64,000 bases of DNA. Source: Burkholderia sp. WSM2232. GTDB lineage: Bacteria; Pseudomonadota; Gammaproteobacteria; Burkholderiales; Burkholderiaceae. The notes under the pieces are model-generated. The model searched no databases, was not told where the DNA came from, and saw only the letters and a program-made list of their open reading frames with translations. Positions within the stretch are counted from its first letter, which is position 1, and each line of letters opens with the position of its first letter. The stretch lies in NCBI RefSeq assembly GCF_000472545.1, contig NZ_AWZV01000003.1, positions 427,278 through 491,277 of the forward strand. Reading direction: 5' to 3'. Positions 52,631-61,386 of the stretch are shown here, piece after piece. The position numbers and the translations under genes were made by a program.

Positions 52631-53274
52631 TGCAAACCGCCTTGATGATTTCGGCCGCGCTGTCGTGGGCCGCTCTGCTCGCGCTCGGCGCGATCTGCCT
52701 TGCTCTGGTTCGCCAGGTCGGCATTCTGTATGAACGCATGATGCCTGCGGGCGCGTTGATGATCGACAAGGGGCCGGCAGTCGGCAGCGTTGCGCCGATG
52801 TTCGAACTGGTCGATATCGCGCAGCGTCCGGTGAAGGTGGGCGGACTATCGGCGAAGCGCCGCAATACCCTCGTGTTCTTTCTCTCGCCGACGTGCCCCG
52901 TGTGCAAGAAGCTGTTGCCGCTCCTGCCGTCGATTCAGGCGCGTGAAGGCGCCACCGACATCGTGCTCGCGAGCGATGGAGACATCGAAGAGCATGCCGC
53001 GTTTTATCGCAAGACGGGGCTCTCGCGGTATCCCTATGTCTTGTCGCAGGAGCTGGGCCTTTCGTACGCAATCGGCAAGCTGCCCTACGCCGTGTTGCTC
53101 GACGACGAAGGCAAGGTACGCGCGAAAGGGCTGGTGAATACGCGTGAGCATCTCGAGAGCCTCTTCGAAGCGAAAGAGCGCGGCGTCGCGTCGCTGCAGG
53201 AGTTCGTCCACGGCAAACAGGACCACGGACACGAGCACACGCACGAACAGGACCACGCCGGGCAACACGCCTGA
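52627..53274 (+). CDS. mauD: Amine dehydrogenase accessory thioredoxin-like protein
   Basis: A 215-residue protein with an N-terminal membrane anchor (about 5-27) and a periplasmic thioredoxin fold with the CPVC active site. The tail is unusually rich in His/Glu/Asp (HGHEHTHEQDHAGQH), which may bind metal. MauD proteins assist disulfide formation in the cysteine-rich light chain. Start overlaps the mauE stop. Confidence 0.92.
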   Translation: MMQTALMISAALSWAALLALGAICLALVRQVGILYERMMPAGALMIDKGPAVGSVAPMFELVDIAQRPVKVGGLSAKRRNTLVFFLSPTCPVCKKLLPLLPSIQAREGATDIVLASDGDIEEHAAFYRKTGLSRYPYVLSQELGLSYAIGKLPYAVLLDDEGKVRAKGLVNTREHLESLFEAKERGVASLQEFVHGKQDHGHEHTHEQDHAGQHA

Positions 53275-53312
53275 ACGCACAGCACAACATTATCCGAACA
53301 GGTGAGCGCCCC

Positions 53313-53834
53313 ATGAAATGGCTCGATTCGTTCTTTGAACATTCCGCGCGCGGCGTCGCGCAACGTACCTCGCGGCGCGGCGCAATGGCGAAGCTCGGCA
53401 AGGCCCTCGTCGGCTCTGCAATGCTGCCGCTGTTGCCGGTGGATCGCACGGCCTATGCGGCCGAGCCGAAAAAGCCCGCAAGCGCTGTCAACGACGACCC
53501 GATGAGTTGCGACTACTGGAAATACTGCGCAATCGACGGCTGGTTATGCAGTTGCTGCGGCGGGACGTCCAGCAGTTGCCCGCCCGGCACGACGCCTTCG
53601 CCCATCACGTGGATCGGCACCTGCCGCAATCCGCACGACGGCTCCGACTACATCGTGTCTTACAACGACTGCTGCGGCAAGACGAGTTGCGGCCGCTGCT
53701 TCTGCAATCGCAACGAGCGCGAGAAGCCGCTCTACAAGCTCTCGCTCGACAACGACATCAACTGGTGCATGGCCAACGGCAATTCGAATTATCACTGTTC
53801 GGTGTCCGTACTGCTGGGAGCCTCGACACAATGA
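53313..53834 (+). CDS. aauA: Aromatic amine dehydrogenase light (beta) chain with TTQ cofactor
   Basis: A 173-residue catalytic subunit. The leader contains a twin-arginine stretch (SRRGAMAKLGK). The mature part has 14 cysteines. The two tryptophans that form the TTQ cofactor are Trp100 (ITWIGTC) and Trp151 (NWCMAN), 51 residues apart as in known enzymes. Asp119 occupies the place of the catalytic Asp (19 residues after the first Trp). Ser163 stands where Thr is found in the Alcaligenes enzyme (Thr172) and in methylamine dehydrogenase (Thr122); those residue assignments are from memory. Its stop overlaps the first cytochrome gene. Confidence 0.95.
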   Translation: MKWLDSFFEHSARGVAQRTSRRGAMAKLGKALVGSAMLPLLPVDRTAYAAEPKKPASAVNDDPMSCDYWKYCAIDGWLCSCCGGTSSSCPPGTTPSPITWIGTCRNPHDGSDYIVSYNDCCGKTSCGRCFCNRNEREKPLYKLSLDNDINWCMANGNSNYHCSVSVLLGASTQ

Positions 53835-54307
53835 AGAACCTTCGACTTGCGACTGCCTCGCTTGCGCTCGCCGCGGCGGCACAGGTGCCGGCGCAGACGG
53901 TGCATTACCCCGGCGGCAAGAGCACCTTCGACGGCAAATGCGCGGTATGCCATCAGGCGGGCGGCAAGGGGATGGACGGTCTCGCGCCGCCGCTCGTCGA
54001 GTACCCCGGCAGGTATGCGGGTGCGAACGACGGTCGCGCGCAACTCGGTCATACGGTGCTGTACGGCATGTTCGGGCCGATCAAGGTCAAGGACAAGACC
54101 TACAACTTCAAGATGCCAAGCTTCGCGACGTTGAGCGATGCGGAGATTGCCGACGTACTGAACTACGTCGTGTTCGATCTGAATGCGGAGCACGGCGGCG
54201 CAAGGCCGTTCGATGCCGCGGAAATCCACGCGTTGCGCGCGAACCCACTCGATGCATCTGCGGTGCATCGGCAGCGCGATGCTGTGGTGAAGGGCCTCGG
54301 GTTGTGA
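53831..54307 (+). CDS. Secreted cytochrome c (amine dehydrogenase operon, first)
   Basis: A 158-residue exported cytochrome with a signal ending near VPAQ and one heme site (CAVCH). ATGA overlap with aauA and GTGA overlap with the next cytochrome gene place it in the operon. It probably takes electrons from the TTQ enzyme, since no azurin or amicyanin gene is seen. Confidence 0.9.
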   Translation: MKNLRLATASLALAAAAQVPAQTVHYPGGKSTFDGKCAVCHQAGGKGMDGLAPPLVEYPGRYAGANDGRAQLGHTVLYGMFGPIKVKDKTYNFKMPSFATLSDAEIADVLNYVVFDLNAEHGGARPFDAAEIHALRANPLDASAVHRQRDAVVKGLGL

Positions 54308-54750
54308 AGCGCCGCACATGGCTGCTCGCGACACTGCTCGTCGCGCTTTCAAGTCGGGCGCAGAGCTATGACGCGGCGCGCGCCCGCGAGAACTGGGTGC
54401 TCAATTGCATGGGATGCCATACCGCCGATGGCAGCGGAATTCCCGGCAAAGTGCCGCCTCTGCGCGATTCGCTCGGCCACTTCGTTTCGTTGCCCGAAGG
54501 CCGCGAATTCGTGATCCGTGTGCCCGGTGCAGCCAATTCCGCGTTGAGCGACGCGGAACTCGCGAACGTTCTCAACTGGGTGCTCGGCACGATGAACGCG
54601 CAAACGCGGCCCGCGTCGCTCAGACCGTATACCGCGGATGAAATCGCCGCGCATCGCCGCCCCGCATTGACGGACGTTGCACGAGTGCGCGCGAAGCTCG
54701 TCAGGCAACTGCAGGCCAACGGCGTGCAGGCCGTTGCGGAACACTACTAG
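54304..54750 (+). CDS. Secreted cytochrome c (amine dehydrogenase operon, second)
   Basis: A 148-residue protein starting at GTG 54304 inside the stop of the preceding gene. It has a short signal (WLLATLLVALSSRAQS) and one heme site (CMGCH). Together with the first cytochrome it forms an electron path from the amine dehydrogenase to the oxidase. The aldehyde dehydrogenase gene follows 14 bp later. Confidence 0.88.
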   Translation: MKRRTWLLATLLVALSSRAQSYDAARARENWVLNCMGCHTADGSGIPGKVPPLRDSLGHFVSLPEGREFVIRVPGAANSALSDAELANVLNWVLGTMNAQTRPASLRPYTADEIAAHRRPALTDVARVRAKLVRQLQANGVQAVAEHY

Positions 54751-54764
54751 AACCAGGAGACACC

Positions 54765-56273
54765 ATGAACGACAACAGCAGGCCCCTCGACATGCTCGAT
54801 TTGACGCGGACATTTCTCGCTGCGCCAAAGCGCATGTTTATCGACGGCGAATGGCTCGCAAGCGCAAGTGGCGCGACGCTCGACGTCGTGAATCCCGCAG
54901 ACGGCAGCCTGCTTGCGCAGGTGCCGAGCGCCGACGAAGCCGATGTGGACCTCGCAGTGCAAGCCGCCCGCCGCGCATTTGACGACTCCGCCTGGTCGCG
55001 TATGAAGCCGACCGACCGCGAGCGGATTCTGTTGCAAGTCGCCGAGCTCATCGAGGCGAACGCGCGCGAGCTGGCCGAGATCGAATCGCTCGACAACGGC
55101 AAGCCGGTCGCGGTTGCGCAAGCGCTCGACGTCTCGATGGCCGCACAGTGCTTTCGCTATATGGCCGGATGGGCGACGAAGATTGAAGGCAGTACGCTCG
55201 ATGCGGCGCTGCCCTACAGCCCGTCGAATGCGTTTTTTGCGTACACGCGCAAGGAAGCCGTGGGCGTGGTGGGCGCGATCATTCCGTGGAATTTCCCGCT
55301 GCTGATGGCGTCGTGGAAGCTGGCACCCGCGCTTGCCACGGGCTGCACCGTGGTGCTTAAACCCGCCGAGGATACGCCGCTCTCCGCGCTTCGCCTGGCC
55401 GCGCTGCTGAACGAGGCCGGCTTGCCGAAAGGGGTGGTCAACATCGTTACGGGCTTGGGGCGCAGTGCGGGCGCGGCGCTCGCCCGTCATCCGGGGATAG
55501 ACAAGATCGCTTTTACCGGATCGACGCAGACCGGCAAGGCCATCGGCCACGCGGCGCTCGACAACATGACGCGCATGTCGCTCGAACTGGGCGGCAAGTC
55601 GCCGGTGATCGTGCTGCCCGACGTGGATATCGAAAGAGCGGCCGAAGGCGTCGCGAATGCGATTTTCTTCAACTCGGGCCAAGTGTGTACGGCCGGTTCC
55701 CGCGCGTATGTGCACGAGACCGTATTCGACCGCGTCATGGAGCGCGTGGCAGCCATTGCAGATGCCTTGCCTATCGGTCCTGGTCTCGATGCGAACACGC
55801 AGATCGGGCCGCTCGTGTCTGCACGTCAGATGGACCGCGTGCTCGGCTATATCGAAGCGGGCCGCGACGAAGGCGCCCGTGCGATTGCAGGCGGCGCGCG
55901 CGAGGGCGGAGCGGGCTTCTTCGTGAAGCCGACTGTGCTGGTCGACACCGATCATTCCATGCGTGTTGTGCGGGAAGAAATTTTCGGTCCCGTGCTGGTC
56001 GCAATGCCCTTCAAGGACATCGACAGCGCGGTCGCGCAGGCAAACGACACGCCGTATGGCCTCGGCGCAAGCATCTGGTCCAACAATCTTTCTGCGATCC
56101 ACAATCTGATTCCACGCATCAAGGCAGGCACGGTGTGGGTGAACTGCCACTCGCTGCTCGATAACGCGATGCCGTTTGGCGGCGTCAAGCAGTCCGGTTT
56201 CGGCCGCGAGTTGGGGCGCGCGGTGATCGACATGTACACCGAAACGAAGTCGGTGCTCATCAACCACGCTTGA
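54765..56273 (+). CDS. NAD-dependent arylacetaldehyde dehydrogenase
   Basis: A 502-residue aldehyde dehydrogenase of the phenylacetaldehyde/betaine aldehyde group. The NAD-site IIPWNFPLLMASWK, the general-base Glu in LELGGKSP and the nucleophile Cys308 in FFNSGQVCTAGSR are present. It is in the amine dehydrogenase operon and would oxidise phenylacetaldehyde or indole-3-acetaldehyde to the acid. The second product, indole-3-acetate, is the substrate of the iac genes on the other side. Confidence 0.92.
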   Translation: MNDNSRPLDMLDLTRTFLAAPKRMFIDGEWLASASGATLDVVNPADGSLLAQVPSADEADVDLAVQAARRAFDDSAWSRMKPTDRERILLQVAELIEANARELAEIESLDNGKPVAVAQALDVSMAAQCFRYMAGWATKIEGSTLDAALPYSPSNAFFAYTRKEAVGVVGAIIPWNFPLLMASWKLAPALATGCTVVLKPAEDTPLSALRLAALLNEAGLPKGVVNIVTGLGRSAGAALARHPGIDKIAFTGSTQTGKAIGHAALDNMTRMSLELGGKSPVIVLPDVDIERAAEGVANAIFFNSGQVCTAGSRAYVHETVFDRVMERVAAIADALPIGPGLDANTQIGPLVSARQMDRVLGYIEAGRDEGARAIAGGAREGGAGFFVKPTVLVDTDHSMRVVREEIFGPVLVAMPFKDIDSAVAQANDTPYGLGASIWSNNLSAIHNLIPRIKAGTVWVNCHSLLDNAMPFGGVKQSGFGRELGRAVIDMYTETKSVLINHA

Positions 56274-56283
56274 GGATGCGCGC

Positions 56284-57498
56284 ATGAACCGGAAGAGACT
56301 AAAGCGTTCGCTCGCGGCGACAGGTGTTCTGGCGATGTGCGCGGGCGCGCACGCGCAAAGCATGGTGACGCTGTACGGCACCGTGGATGCAGGCATCACC
56401 TATACGAGCAACCAGCAGTTCACGCGCACCGACGGCACTGTGGGTTCGGGGCACGGCTGGGCAATGACGGGCGGCAACCTCGTGCCGTCGCGTTTCGGGC
56501 TGACGGGTACGGAAGATCTGGGCGGCGGCATGCAGGCGAAGTTCATGCTGGAAAACAGCTTCTATACCGGCAGCGGAGCGTTCGTTCAAAGCGGTGCTCA
56601 GTTCAATCGCCAGGCGTGGGTTGGTGTTGCGCATGAGCACTTCGGCACGCTGTCGTTCGGGCGTCAGTACGATTCGTACTCGGATTTTCTCGGGCCTTAC
56701 GTATCGAGCAATAGCTGGGCGACGCTTTACGGCTCCCATTTCGGCGACGTCGACAACCTGAACGAAGCGTTCAACTTCAATAACGCGATCAAGTATACGA
56801 GTCCCGACTGGAATGGCTTGTCGTTCGGGGGCACGTATAGCCTGGGCGGCGTAGCGGGAGACTTTGCTCAAAGGCGCGGATACGCGCTCGCCGCGACCTA
56901 CGCACGTGCGCCGTTTTCCATTAGTGCGGGCTATCTGAATCTGCGCAATCCGCTCGATGCGGCGCTTGGCGGCGAGAACGGCTATTTCGGCGATTTTGCA
57001 TGTTCCAATGCTTCGGCGCTGTATTGCCAGCTGCAAAACGCACAAACGTTGAAGGCTTACGGCGCCAGTGCGTCGTATGCAATCGGGCCGGCGACAGTCG
57101 CGTTGACCTACACGCATACCCGCCTCGAACGCAGCCAGTATTTCGCCAATGCCACGAATCCGCGGGGACGCAACGTCGCGTTCGATATCGGTGAGGCAAA
57201 CCTGACATATGCGGCAACGCCGTTTCTGCAACTGGGAATCGCCTATATCTACAACATCGCAAGGGTGGACGGGGAATCGTCCTCGCGTTTTCATCAGATG
57301 AACCTCGGCGCGAATTACGCACTGTCTAAGCGCACTGCACTGTATGGCGTCGCGATTCTGCAGAAAGCAGCGGGAGCTGGATTGGGCGTCGATCCCGCGA
57401 CGGGCGCGCCGGTGAATTACGCGCAGATACCCAATCTGCCTAACTCGGGAAGCGACAGGCAGTTGTCGGTCACGCTCGGAATTCGTCACAACTTCTGA
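56284..57498 (+). CDS. Gram-negative porin (Burkholderia OmpC-like)
   Basis: A 404-residue trimeric porin with a cleavable signal (ending AHAQ), the start SMVTLYGTVDAGITY, SRFGLTGTEDLGGGMQAKF and LSFGRQYDS blocks, and a C-terminal GIRHNF ending in Phe as needed for outer-membrane assembly. It lies 10 bp after the aldehyde dehydrogenase gene and probably admits the operon's substrate. A strong terminator follows. Confidence 0.94.
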   Translation: MNRKRLKRSLAATGVLAMCAGAHAQSMVTLYGTVDAGITYTSNQQFTRTDGTVGSGHGWAMTGGNLVPSRFGLTGTEDLGGGMQAKFMLENSFYTGSGAFVQSGAQFNRQAWVGVAHEHFGTLSFGRQYDSYSDFLGPYVSSNSWATLYGSHFGDVDNLNEAFNFNNAIKYTSPDWNGLSFGGTYSLGGVAGDFAQRRGYALAATYARAPFSISAGYLNLRNPLDAALGGENGYFGDFACSNASALYCQLQNAQTLKAYGASASYAIGPATVALTYTHTRLERSQYFANATNPRGRNVAFDIGEANLTYAATPFLQLGIAYIYNIARVDGESSSRFHQMNLGANYALSKRTALYGVAILQKAAGAGLGVDPATGAPVNYAQIPNLPNSGSDRQLSVTLGIRHNF

Positions 57499-57518
57499 TT
57501 CGCGAAGTCGATCGCATC

Positions 57519-57558
57519 GGCCCTGCAAACGCCCTGCGTTTGCAGGGCCTTCCTGTTT
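57519..57558 (+). terminator. Strong intrinsic terminator of the amine operon
   Basis: A perfect 14-bp stem (GGCCCTGCAAACGC with GCGTTTGCAGGGCC) and a CCT loop are followed by TTCCTGTTT, 20 bp after the porin stop. Confidence 0.88.
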
Positions 57559-57616
57559 GCACGGAGCAATGGCGCTTTATCAGTGAGATAGATGCAGCGA
57601 CGCACATTTGATCTAT

Positions 57617-57645
57617 TTGACCAATCTTGCAGCGTTCTCTACCTT
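57617..57645 (+). promoter_or_regulatory. Candidate promoter of catBCA
   Basis: TTGACC (57617-57622) and TACCTT (57640-57645) are spaced by 17 bp, 51 bp before the catB ATG. TTG-N11-CAA (57608-57624) overlaps the -35 box and could be a LysR-type site. Confidence 0.5.
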
Positions 57646-57695
57646 GGAGTCCACAGCCCAAAGCCACGGCTGGGAACTCCATAAATCGATTCCTC

Positions 57696-58832
57696 ATGAC
57701 AACAGCGACGATCGAACGCATCGAAACCTCTCTTGTCGATCTACCCACCATTCGCCCTCACAAGCTCTCTGTCGCCACCATGAATGGGCAGACCCTCATG
57801 CTGGTGAAAGTGTTTTGCAGCGATGGGGCGGTCGGCATCGGCGAAGGCACGACCATCGCGGGCATGGCGTATGGCCCCGAAAGCCCCGAGTCGATGAAAC
57901 TCGCGATCGACGAGTACCTTGCACCGGCCGCGCTCGGCAGGGATGCAACGCGTATTCAGGAGTTGATGGCACATCTCGGCAAGCTGGTGAAGGTGAATCA
58001 CTTTGCAAAGAGCGCGCTCGAAACTGCGTTGCTTGATGCACACGGCAAGCGCCTCAACGTTGCGCTGAGTGAGTTGCTCGGTGGGATCAGGCGCGAGCGT
58101 TTGCCGGTTGCGTGGACACTCGCATCGGGCGATACCGCGAAGGACATCGCCGAGGCGGAGCGCATGCTGGACATGCGACGGCACAAGGTGTTCAAGCTCA
58201 AGATCGGGGCAAGGGAACCGAGGGTCGATATCGCGCACGTTGCACAGATCAAGCGTGAGCTGGGCGATCGAGGCGCGGTGCGCGTCGACGTCAACATGGC
58301 ATGGAGCGAAACGCAGGCAGCGTGGGCCATTCCCGCGCTTGCCGATGCAGGGTGCGAACTGGTTGAACAACCCGTCGCGTCTGCCGCGGCGCTCGCCCGC
58401 CTGACACGGCGTTTTCCAATCGCCCTGATGGCCGATGAAATCCTGCAAGGTCCGGAAAGCGCATTCGAAATCGCCAGAAGCAATGGCGCCGATGTCTTCG
58501 CCATCAAGATCGAACAGAGCGGCGGCCTGTTCGCGGCTCAGCGCGTGGCGGCGATTGCGGACGCGGCGGGTATCGAACTGTACGGCGGCACGATGCTCGA
58601 GGGCGCGGTCAGCACGATTGCGTCGGCCCATCTTTTTGCCAGCTTTGCGAATCTTCAATGGGGAACAGAGCTATTCGGGCCATTGCTGATCACGGAACAG
58701 ATTTTGACGCGGCCACTCGAGTACAGCGAGTTCGAATTGACGGTACCGAACGGCCCGGGTCTTGGCATAGAGCTCGACGAAGAAATGGTCAAACGCTTTA
58801 CGCGCGATGGCCTGAAGAAAGTCACCCGTTAA
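57696..58832 (+). CDS. catB: Muconate cycloisomerase
   Basis: A 378-residue enolase-superfamily enzyme that turns cis,cis-muconate into muconolactone. Catalytic Lys167-x-Lys169 (KLKI), metal ligands Asp198 (VDVNMAW), Glu224 (EQPV) and Asp247 (ADEIL) are visible. The ATG at 57696 gives the normal start; an upstream in-frame ATG has no support. It leads catC and catA on the same strand. No catR gene is adjacent. Confidence 0.93.
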   Translation: MTTATIERIETSLVDLPTIRPHKLSVATMNGQTLMLVKVFCSDGAVGIGEGTTIAGMAYGPESPESMKLAIDEYLAPAALGRDATRIQELMAHLGKLVKVNHFAKSALETALLDAHGKRLNVALSELLGGIRRERLPVAWTLASGDTAKDIAEAERMLDMRRHKVFKLKIGAREPRVDIAHVAQIKRELGDRGAVRVDVNMAWSETQAAWAIPALADAGCELVEQPVASAAALARLTRRFPIALMADEILQGPESAFEIARSNGADVFAIKIEQSGGLFAAQRVAAIADAAGIELYGGTMLEGAVSTIASAHLFASFANLQWGTELFGPLLITEQILTRPLEYSEFELTVPNGPGLGIELDEEMVKRFTRDGLKKVTR

Positions 58833-58850
58833 ACAGCCAGGAGGCTGACG

Positions 58851-59141
58851 ATGCTTTTCCAGGTCCGAATGGATGTAAACCTCCCGCCCGATATGCCGGC
58901 TCATATCGTCGACGAAATCAGATCGCGGGAGAAAGCCTACTCGCAGGAGCTTCAGAAGAGCGGCAAGTGGCGTCATATCTGGCGCGTCGCGGGTGAGTAC
59001 GCCAACTACAGCATCTTCGATGTCGAGAGCAATGCGCAACTGCACGACATTCTGATCGCGTTGCCTCTCTTTCCGTACATGAAGATTTCGGTAACGCCGT
59101 TGTGCCGCCATCCGTCGTCCATTCGCGACGGCGACACGTGA
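58851..59141 (+). CDS. catC: Muconolactone delta-isomerase
   Basis: A 96-residue small enzyme matching CatC in length and blocks (MLFQVRMDVNLP, GKWRHIWRVAGEYANYSIFDV, LPLFPYMKISVTPLCRHPSS). It converts muconolactone to beta-ketoadipate enol-lactone. GGAGG lies before the ATG, 18 bp after catB. Confidence 0.95.
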   Translation: MLFQVRMDVNLPPDMPAHIVDEIRSREKAYSQELQKSGKWRHIWRVAGEYANYSIFDVESNAQLHDILIALPLFPYMKISVTPLCRHPSSIRDGDT

Positions 59142-59186
59142 TTGTGAACACTCAATAATCCCCCAATATAGATGGAGACAGAAACC

Positions 59187-60122
59187 ATGAGCGTCAAAGT
59201 GTTTGCAACCCAGGAAGTGCAGGACTTGCTCAAGGCCGCTGCGAACATTGGCAGCGACAGCGGCAATGCGCGAGCAAAAGAGATTACGCAGCGCTTGCTG
59301 AGCGATCTGTTCAAGGCCATTGAAGATCTCGACATGACGCCCGATGAGATCTGGGCAGGTGTCAATTACTTCAACAAGCTTGGTCGGGACGGGGAGGCTG
59401 CGTTACTCGCCGCGGGGCTTGGACTTGAGAAGTACCTTGACATCCGCATGGATGCCGCGGACAGGCAGGCTGAAATAGAGGGCGGCACGCCGCGAACCAT
59501 TGAGGGGCCTTTGTATGTGGAAGGCGCACCGGTCCGCGATCGCATGGCGAAAATCGATCTCGACGCGGACGCGGACGCCAGCCCGCTCGTCATTCGCGGC
59601 ACGGTGAGGGGACCAGACGGCAAGCCGGTTGCGGGCGCGGTTGTCGAATGCTGGCATGCCAATTCGAAGGGCTTCTACTCGCACTTCGATCCTACCGGTG
59701 CACAAAGCGAGTTCAATCTGCGCGGCGCGGTCCGCACGGGCGAAGACGGAACGTATGAGTTCCGCACGCTCATGCCGGTGGGTTATGGGTGCCCGCCGCA
59801 CGGTGCGACTCAGCAGTTGCTCAACATGCTGGCGCGGCATGGCAACAGACCCGCGCATGTGCATTTCTTTGTGACTGCGAACGGTTTGCGCAAGCTGACC
59901 ACGCAGATCAACATAGAAGGCGATCCGCTGATCTGGGATGACTTCGCCTACGCCACGCGCGAGGATCTGATCCCGCACGTCGTAGAGAAAACAGGCGGCA
60001 CGACGCTGGGGCTGAAGGCGGATGCGTACAGGGAGATCGAGTTCGATATTGCCCTGACCGGGTTCGTCAAGGGCAGGGACAATCAACTCGTCAATCGTCT
60101 GCGTGCCTCAGCGACGGTTTGA
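59187..60122 (+). CDS. catA: Catechol 1,2-dioxygenase
   Basis: A 311-residue intradiol dioxygenase. The ferric iron ligands are Tyr164, Tyr200, His224 and His226, the same numbers as in the Acinetobacter enzyme. The ATG at 59187 has GGAGA eight bases upstream; 59172 is an alternative. It opens catechol to cis,cis-muconate and so links the iac route to the beta-ketoadipate pathway. Confidence 0.95.
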   Translation: MSVKVFATQEVQDLLKAAANIGSDSGNARAKEITQRLLSDLFKAIEDLDMTPDEIWAGVNYFNKLGRDGEAALLAAGLGLEKYLDIRMDAADRQAEIEGGTPRTIEGPLYVEGAPVRDRMAKIDLDADADASPLVIRGTVRGPDGKPVAGAVVECWHANSKGFYSHFDPTGAQSEFNLRGAVRTGEDGTYEFRTLMPVGYGCPPHGATQQLLNMLARHGNRPAHVHFFVTANGLRKLTTQINIEGDPLIWDDFAYATREDLIPHVVEKTGGTTLGLKADAYREIEFDIALTGFVKGRDNQLVNRLRASATV

Positions 60123-60130
60123 GGTGGGAA

Positions 60131-60154
60131 GCGGCGGCATCTGGATGCTGCCGC
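60131..60154. other. Stable hairpin after catA
   Basis: GCGGCGGCATC and GATGCTGCCGC (11 bp, one G-T pair) close on a TG loop 8 bp past the catA stop. No T-run follows. It may still block read-through toward the convergent kinase gene. Confidence 0.45.
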
Positions 60155-60255
60155 GTCATTGATAGAGTTCCACATTCGCTGAAGTTCCACAAGGACTAGC
60201 CTGCGGTAGATTCCGCGCCTGGTCCACCGGTCCAACAGCGTCACGCGGCTGATCT

Positions 60256-61386
60256 TTAACGCACAGTCGAACTGGAGCGTGGAAGCGATACGGAAAAGAC
60301 GGTCTGCGTATCGTCGGACCGAGCTTCGATGGTTCCACCATGAGCCTTGGCAATCTCGCTAGCTATGTGGAGGCCAAGCCCCAGACTGGGTGTCTTCTCG
60401 CGCGTTCCCCGAGAGACCGTGCCCCTCGTCAACGGATCGAAAATGCATCGCAGCATTGCGCTCTCGATGGCTGGCCCGAAGTTGCACACGTCCATCGCGA
60501 CATGCGTTGCGCCGCCCGTCAGCCTCACGTGTACCGGCGTGTCATGCGCTCCATACTTGAGTGCATTGGTTACAAGATTACCAAGCAACTGCTGTAGACG
60601 CTGACCGTCCCACATTCCTCGTGAATTACCGTTCACAGATAACTGGATTTCTCTGTCTGGGTAAGCTGCACGCAACTCGTCCAGTTCGTCGGCAACCACA
60701 TCGGCCAGGTCGACACTTGTTGGGTGTACGTTAAGCCCGAGGCCCAGTTTCGTCCTGTTGAAATCCGTCAGATCATCAAGCAACGCTTGCATTCTGGCTC
60801 CGCTTCGCATCAGACGTGTCGCGGCGTCTGACACATTCTCCCCAACATTGAGCGCGGCCAGATACGAAGCGGTCATCTGAATCGCCTGGAGGGGGCATCG
60901 CATGTCATGGCTCATCATGCCAAGCAGTAGACTACGGCTCTGCTCGACCTGTGCAGTGAACCACGCTATCGATTCCGCCAGCGCCTGATCGATTGCTTCA
61001 TCGAAGCGGATCATGTCGTCCTTGTCAGGCGATTGCGGCTCGCAGTCGTCTGTCCATAAACGAAGCACGCTTGCGCGCAATGCGCGATATTCGGCTGCAA
61101 GCTGGTTGACACCAAAACCGGCACGAGCGCAAAGAAGGGCGTGTGCGTGTGCCGCTGTTTCGTCCACCTTGATTAGCTGCGCAGTCTCCCCCATTGATTG
61201 ATTGCACCCGAGATTCCTGTCGTAGGACGTTCGCAAGTCTCTGGCCACAGCGAGCAGGATCTGCTCAGCGTGCTCTCGCAGTCCGGTCGACTCCATATCT
61301 GCCGCTGGCAAGAGAGGCGCGGCAAATGCCTCCAGTTGGGCCAGAATCAACTTCATGTCTCGCAGGATAAAGTCAGCAAGTCGCAT
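60256..61386 (-). CDS. Soluble sensor histidine kinase
   Basis: A 376-residue kinase without membrane helices. The N-terminal 150 residues form an all-helical sensor similar to RsbRD/RsbU N-terminal domains (AEQILLAVARDLRTSYDRN...). HisKA has His160 in MMSHDMRCPLQAIQ, and the HATPase shows NLVTNALKYG and SLGLGLHIASEIAKAHGG. GAGG lies six bases before the ATG. It converges on catA, and no response regulator gene is adjacent. Confidence 0.9.
   Translation of the reverse strand: MRLADFILRDMKLILAQLEAFAAPLLPAADMESTGLREHAEQILLAVARDLRTSYDRNLGCNQSMGETAQLIKVDETAAHAHALLCARAGFGVNQLAAEYRALRASVLRLWTDDCEPQSPDKDDMIRFDEAIDQALAESIAWFTAQVEQSRSLLLGMMSHDMRCPLQAIQMTASYLAALNVGENVSDAATRLMRSGARMQALLDDLTDFNRTKLGLGLNVHPTSVDLADVVADELDELRAAYPDREIQLSVNGNSRGMWDGQRLQQLLGNLVTNALKYGAHDTPVHVRLTGGATHVAMDVCNFGPAIESAMLRCIFDPLTRGTVSRGTREKTPSLGLGLHIASEIAKAHGGTIEARSDDTQTVFSVSLPRSSSTVR

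Noticed and set aside
54747..56399. Minus-strand open frame (550 codons)
   Set aside because: Antisense to the aldehyde dehydrogenase gene, which has its catalytic residues in place.
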